DNA of 64,000 nucleotides, from assembly GCA_951802195.1 (NCBI GenBank), contig OX637630.1:124001-188000 (forward strand). The letters run 5' to 3'. Origin of the DNA: Tausonia pullulans (lineage: Eukaryota; Basidiomycota; Tremellomycetes; Cystofilobasidiales; Mrakiaceae). The translations under genes and the position numbers were made by a program. Every line of letters begins with the position of its first letter. Within the stretch, counting starts at the first letter, position 1. Positions 59,501 to 64,000 of the stretch are shown here, piece by piece. Below the pieces are notes generated by a model, which made no database searches, had not been told where the DNA came from, and saw only the letters and a list, made by a program, of their open reading frames with translations.

Positions 59501-61162
59501 GGGGTGACGCTGCCTGGCAACGTTGGTGGTCTCAGGAGATGACAAAGCTGAAGTGGTGGAAGGAGGAGAAGTCGAAACTGGAAGCGTGCGGAGCTGGCTC
59601 GGGGCGATGACCGCCACAGGAGCACCTCCAGGTAACAAACGCGCGTTCGAGGGCCGACCGATGTCGGGGTTGGTGCCAGCCAGAGTCGAAGCGGCTGGAG
59701 GTGCAGGCATCGTCCCCGATGACGAGACGTAGGCAGAGTGCTCAGAGGGCGCGCTTGACGCCGATGTCGCTGTCGAGGCGAAGGACGCGGTCGAGCCTGC
59801 GCGGAGCCGGACGATCGAAGGGGTGATGGTTGCTGGGTAGCCACCAGAGGAGACCGTTGAGCCGGTCGAAGGCGAGGGGGAAGAGAAGGCCAAGCCGAAA
59901 GGCTTCTGGCCGACGAAGCGCTGCTGGCGCTGTGCAGAAGAGAGGTCGGAGACCGTGAGGACGCCATCCTCGGCTCGCACAGCGGCAGAGTTTGCGGTGA
60001 TCCCCTCAGACTCCACCTCCTCCTTGACGAGAAAACATGGTGAGATGGGAGTCGAGCCGGGCTGGTACGAGGATGAATTGACATAGGCAGGAGAGAGAGG
60101 GTGGACCGAGAGCGTTGAGAGTGAGCGGGGGTGGGAATGGTTCGCCGTGTTCGGGGGGCGAGTGTCTGGAGCTGGGTGTGGCTGGCGCTGGGCGAGCGCC
60201 GGGCGACCTGAGGCAAGCCGACGGGCGAGGAGTCCGCTGTTACTTGTCTCCTGAGGCACAGAGAACGAGGACGACGCCAATGACGGCGTGCTCTCGTCGG
60301 AGGTCTGTCGGCGGGGCGCTGGCGGACGTTCCGGGAGGCGAAAAGCGAAAGCGCCAGACTGCTGGTCGCCCTGTGGAAATGGGGCGGTGTACAGCTGCTG
60401 CTGATCCAAAGCTGAGGGAAGGGAATATTGCGAGTACATTGACTGAGAAACTGCAGATGAGGGATTCAAGGAAGGCTGGGAGAAAGAGGCGTAGTCGAAG
60501 GCGGGGCCTGATGTCCCTGATGCATCGCTGTAGTCGAGCGAGGAGGGCTCGACAATCTCCCACTCGGTCGCGAGGAGCGTCGAGTCCGGCGGTGGGTGGG
60601 CGAACGGGTTTTCCGAGTACGTCGACGACGAGGGCCATTCTGTCGTCGTTGTGGGATCCGCTACCTGGTGGTGGAGCTGCTGGTGTTCGGCCGACGTCGT
60701 AGACCAGAGCGCGGAGCTTCTGCCGTTGTTGCTCTCAACATCCGAGGCCTCGCCAGCCTGGCGGCTCTGCTGGAGCTGTTGCCACCAAACTTGCTGGTGC
60801 ATCGGCCGCGAGCTGTCCCACCGGTGTAGGTCGGCGGTGCTATCTTCCTGCAACGACGAAGCCGGGCCTCCGCTACCACCGGCTCTCTGGCCGGGCCATG
60901 CGCCGCGGTAGATGTCGTATTCCGTGATAGGGTCCAGCGAGGACGAGTCGTACGACGCATCGAGCTGTTGCGGGAGGGAAGCCCGTCGAGGGTCGCTCAT
61001 GCCCGGCGAGTGGAGACTCAGGTCGTCGAGGGGCACGTAGGGCGAGGCGAGCGACGACGACGAGGCTGAGAAGAGGGGCGTGTCAGACCAGCGACGCCAG
61101 GGATCGTACGTCGCCGCCGATTGCAACGACGACGGCGTCGGCTCCTGCTCGTCGGTGTCCAT
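56511..61162 (-). CDS. Very large HSF-type transcription factor
   Basis: Exon 1 (58987-61162, 725 codons) encodes a low-complexity region starting MDTDEQEPTPSS: Gln/Ser/Pro-rich with acidic runs, then a basic segment KPQRRAVKARQAQSQAQALL. The HSF DNA-binding fold follows across four exons: KLYRMINHSESQPYISWTPS, TWIIPDLAAFEASGLLSLWF, KHDKLSSFLRQCNIYSFDKP and, after a long insert, WIEFQHPCFVRDKPELLEG. KHDKLSSFLRQCNIYSF equals the recognition helix KHNNFSSFVRQLNMYGF with changes. A short coiled coil (HMAFLQAELEAERTKQRQSA) could be the oligomerisation region. The C-terminus is Ser-rich and ends DKSYKLGSLI. It could be the Hsf1 orthologue or an Sfl1/Skn7-like factor. The first in-frame ATG is at 61162. 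Confidence 0.85.
58898..58910 (-). other. 13-nt micro-exon in the HSF DNA-binding domain
   Basis: The minus-strand sequence AAAAGCTCTATCG, bounded by a CAG acceptor and a GTGCGC donor, is needed to join exon 1 (phase 1) to the exon starting AATGATC and yields E-KLYR-M, the first helix of the HSF fold. Without it KLYRMI is lost and the frame breaks. Confidence 0.75.
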
Positions 61163-63287
61163 CGTGTCCAACGAGGGGGCGGGCGAGCTGACGGGGGAAC
61201 GATACGGCCGGAGGGCTCAAGGGCCGAAAAGCTTGTGAGGGTATGGGTGGGGGTTCGGCGGCAAGGGGGAGGGGGGGGGGGGGAGGATGGAGGACAGAGT
61301 TGGCGAGGGGATCCGTTCTCACACGCGCGTTTGGCGGGGTGGGGAGGGACCGGCGCCGAGCAGACTGAGTTGGGTCCGGTTCAACGTGTCGGTTGGAGAG
61401 AGGAGACCGGAGAGAAGGAGGAAAGGGCAAGGGGGAGGAGAAATTTGTGAAACAATGAGGCGGGGAGGATCAACCGGGAGAAAGGAGAACAGGCTGGATG
61501 CAAGTGGAGGGTCTCAAGTCGATAGAGCCACACGCGGCTGGCTGGCAGGATGAAGGCCGGCCCTCTTGGCGAGTGAGCCGGGACCGCAACACGAGCTGGT
61601 GCCGGGCGGGGAGTTGTGGCGCTCGGATGAAAGGGGAAAAGGCGGGGAAACTAAAAGCGAGACAAAGAGAGAGGGATAGATGGAAAGAAGAAGGGGAGGA
61701 GTCGAGAGTCGAAAGGGGAACGGGAGGATTCAGGGCTGGCTTGTTTCGACGTCGTCCGCTCCATGCACATAAGGAGCCGAGAGGGGAAGTAGAGAAAGTG
61801 AGGGGGTCGAGCGGGGTGGGGCATGCAGGACAGACACGGAGACAGACAGGCAAGCACAACGACACCTGCCTGCCTCGGAGCATACTGTTCCTCGTTTGTC
61901 TGGGATTCGCCCACGCGGGCACGCCATTGAACTATATCTCCACAGCGCATGGAGGGGCGGCGTCCGGAGATAGCAACGACCCGGCACCGGATCGCGGAGA
62001 AGCGCGGGGCAGGGCGGGGGAGAGATGATGAGATCTTTGTGTGAAGAGGAGAGAGAATCTCGCGCGCTCACGGCTCCCCCGTGCCACGCCCATACATACA
62101 TACTCCGTGCGCGATTCTCATCTCGGCACGTTAGACATTTCACGTGGTTTCTCCGCTGTCCCTTAGTCCGAAAAAAAGTGTCGATTCGGAGGGATCATGG
62201 AAGCAACCAAGGTAAAGCCTGTATCTCGGCGAGTGTGAGAGGAGAGACATTCTGCGTCGGTAGCGTATGATTGCAGCACATAACATAAGCGAGCAAGAGG
62301 CGACCGTTCTTTGTGCACACACCCTCCTCCATCCCGGCAGCCGGGCCCTGCACTGCGTGTCTCAGCTCCTGCCCCGTTTCCTGTGGCACTTTTCCTCTGA
62401 AGGACTCATTCACTCATCCCGACCACGCGGGCACCCAGACAGACCATCCTTGCCACGCTTTCTCGGCCTAGACAGGCTCACAGGCCTACACGTCCGTCCG
62501 TCTCTCGTCGTCTGTCACGGCCAGGCTTTCTTGAGAGAAGGATTATCCCTTTCGATCCGAAAATCTTCGAAGAAAAGGAGTGGCGAGCGGCGCCAGGGCA
62601 CACTTGAATCCGAAAATCCCCCTGGTCTCCTCTTCTCTCACAGTTCGGTTCATGACGTTATCTTTCTGTTAGTTCATTTCTCGTCAAGGAAGAGGCCTAG
62701 TCGGTCAACCGGTCTCTGTAGAGCGACTGGGTCCGACGGAGGTAAGTTGATTTGGTAGTTGTGCGCTACTGCTAGGGATGTTCTTTGATGAAATGCATTG
62801 ATGCTCGCTCTGTTCGAAGATCGGAGCTGAATCTGGACCGGTGTACTGGACACTTTGAACTCGCTGGCTATGCAACGTAAAAAAAAAACAAAAACAGAAT
62901 GCATTGGCAGCAATATGGACCTAGGCCTTAGATGGCGCGGTGCCATCCTTCGGTCGGCACATTGCCTCTCTCTCACGTGAGTAGGGGAAGACACCTCCGG
63001 CGGATCAGACCCCTTTAGAGTCTTGAACGTCTCTCATACACATGTTCTCTCTTTCACAGCTAACGATCAACTCTATCACACCATCGCCAGTCTGTCTGTC
63101 CGGCTGAGCGCGCCGCTGAGCCAGCCGACACGTTCCGGAATTCGAGACGGCGGTCTCGCCACTGCTGCTTTCCCACGTTAACAGAGAGCACCCGAGCGAT
63201 GCCAAGTGGTTTACAGCGAAGCGATCTTCGTAAAGAACAGATTTTTCCCTCTTAATAACCTCCGTCCAACCGACGTCCGCTCTCCTC
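61163..63287. other. Long intergenic region upstream of the HSF gene
   Basis: About 2.1 kb with no supported gene. It carries a G13 run at 61271-61283, purine-rich strand bias for several hundred bp and an A-rich tract near 62880. It is most simply the promoter and long 5' UTR of the HSF gene plus the 3' flank of the BZW gene. ORFs here are arginine-rich chance frames. Confidence 0.45.
61271..61283 (+). repeat. G13 homopolymer upstream of HSF gene
   Basis: Thirteen G within a G-rich stretch about 110 bp upstream of the HSF start codon, so probably in the 5' UTR or core promoter (C13 on the sense strand). Confidence 0.8.
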
Positions 63288-64000
63288 CTACTCGTCGTCG
63301 TCCTCGCCGTCGCTCTCGGAGGTGATGTGGTCGTACAGAGGCTGGATCGACTTGAGGAAGTACTCCTTGCCTATGGTCGTCAACGTCAACGTCATCTTTG
63401 TCAGCGCGTGTCCATAGAGTCGAGAGGATAAAGTTGACAAAAAAAAACACCACTCACCCTGCGGCTTGGCTCCCTTGTCGAACCAGTAGATGATGGCGCC
63501 GTCCGTGGTAAGGTCGGCCTCCCAGAGGGCGCGGACAAACGACGGGAAAGACTTCATTGTCGCCTGGTCGTCGTAGCATGCGACCTGGACGATTTGAAGA
63601 AGGTTGACCTGGTCCATCGGCTTCTTGCAGAACGGCGAGAGCACTGGGAGGAACGACTTGATCTTGGCGAACTGTTCGCGCGAGCCCGTCCACTCAAACG
63701 ACGACATGAGACCGTTCCAGGCCATGGTGAGGATGTCAACCGTCGGGAGCGAGTTCTCGAGCTGGACGGTGGCGAGGTGGCCAAGGGTCTGCGGGAAAGA
63801 CGGGAATTGGACGTCTCGTGTGAGCCTTCTGTATCCACTCCGATCGGCTCCGAGCGAGTGTACACGTCGTCATAGGACTCACGTTCTCCCTCCACTCATC
63901 GTTGAACTCGTCGTCCTCGCAGGCGGACTGCATGTATGTCGAGAGCTCCTCCTTGACGAGGACTGTCTGCCTCTTGCCGTACCAGTCGGCGACCTGGGGG
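63288..64000 (-). CDS. BZW/eIF5-mimic protein, C-terminal part, 5' end beyond window
   Basis: Three visible exons end in a W2 (MA3-type HEAT) domain. They read VADWYGKRQTVLVKEELSTY, MQSACEDDEFNDEWRENT, then LGHLATVQLENSLPTVDILT, MAWNGLMSSFEW, LLQIVQVACYDDQATMKSF, ALWEADLTTDGAIIYWFDKG and KEYFLKSIQPLYDHI, with an acidic SESDGEDDDE tail. The aromatic/acidic W2 motifs (AIIYWFDKG, acidic end) match BZW1/2 (5MP), which mimic eIF5 and bind eIF2 to limit initiation at poor start codons. eIF5 itself also ends in a W2 domain, but the preceding helices fit BZW better. The N-terminal two thirds lie outside the window. Confidence 0.85.

Noticed and set aside
61498-62028. 176-codon ORF upstream of the HSF gene
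   Set aside because: Composition dominated by Arg/Gly/Glu from purine-rich DNA; no domain or splice context.

Overview
The window is nuclear DNA of a GC-rich, intron-dense fungus. Genes are split by many short introns (about 50-110 bp, CTRAC branch points, YAG acceptors). Their products fit a basidiomycete, most likely a Pucciniomycotina red yeast of the Rhodotorula/Sporobolomyces type; that placement is inference from gene style and content. About seventeen protein genes are supported. They tend to alternate strands, giving divergent pairs with 0.2-1.5 kb promoters and convergent pairs with 0.1-0.5 kb tails.

Layout. 0-11.5 kb: BCL7-like chromatin protein (-, runs off the left edge), Mg-chelatase-like fungal protein, mitochondrial enoyl-CoA hydratase, RHAMM/HMMR-like coiled-coil protein and a GT69 mannosyltransferase (all +). 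11.5-17 kb: gene-poor. It holds an initiator tRNA gene in circularly permuted order, an ordinary tRNA-Gly(UCC), an A20 tract, three copies of a roughly 300-bp LTR-like repeat and a decayed Ty3/gypsy-type gag-protease fossil. 17-28.5 kb: Vps3844/DUF3844 ER protein (-), membrane-anchored cysteine synthase 2 (+), SAGA subunit Spt8 (-), G-patch splicing factor GPATCH1 (+). 28.6-28.7 kb: a second permuted initiator tRNA gene. 29.4-48 kb: PH-domain scaffold (+), TAPT1/Emp65 (-), TRAPP subunit Trs20/sedlin (+), chaperonin CCT6 (-), N-acetyltransferase NAA50 (+), Git3-like GPCR (-). 48.7-64 kb: tricalbin (+), a very large HSF-domain transcription factor (-), and the C-terminal part of a BZW/eIF5-mimic gene (-, runs off the right edge).

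Main result. At 11967-12044 and 28631-28707 the 3' half of an initiator tRNA-Met lies upstream of its 5' half. The halves are separated by only 5-6 nt and the break is exactly at the canonical intron position 37/38. Rejoined in tRNA order, the halves give a full cloverleaf with eukaryotic initiator hallmarks (T-loop ATCGAAA, three G:C pairs closing the anticodon stem). The leader and trailer of each copy are complementary to each other but have unrelated sequence between copies, as expected if they form the intron-like helix recognised by the tRNA splicing endonuclease. Permuted tRNA genes are known from red and green algae and some archaea; I know of none described in fungi, but could not search. 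The rest of the window is mostly conserved housekeeping genes in trafficking, membrane contact, protein folding, transcription and splicing.
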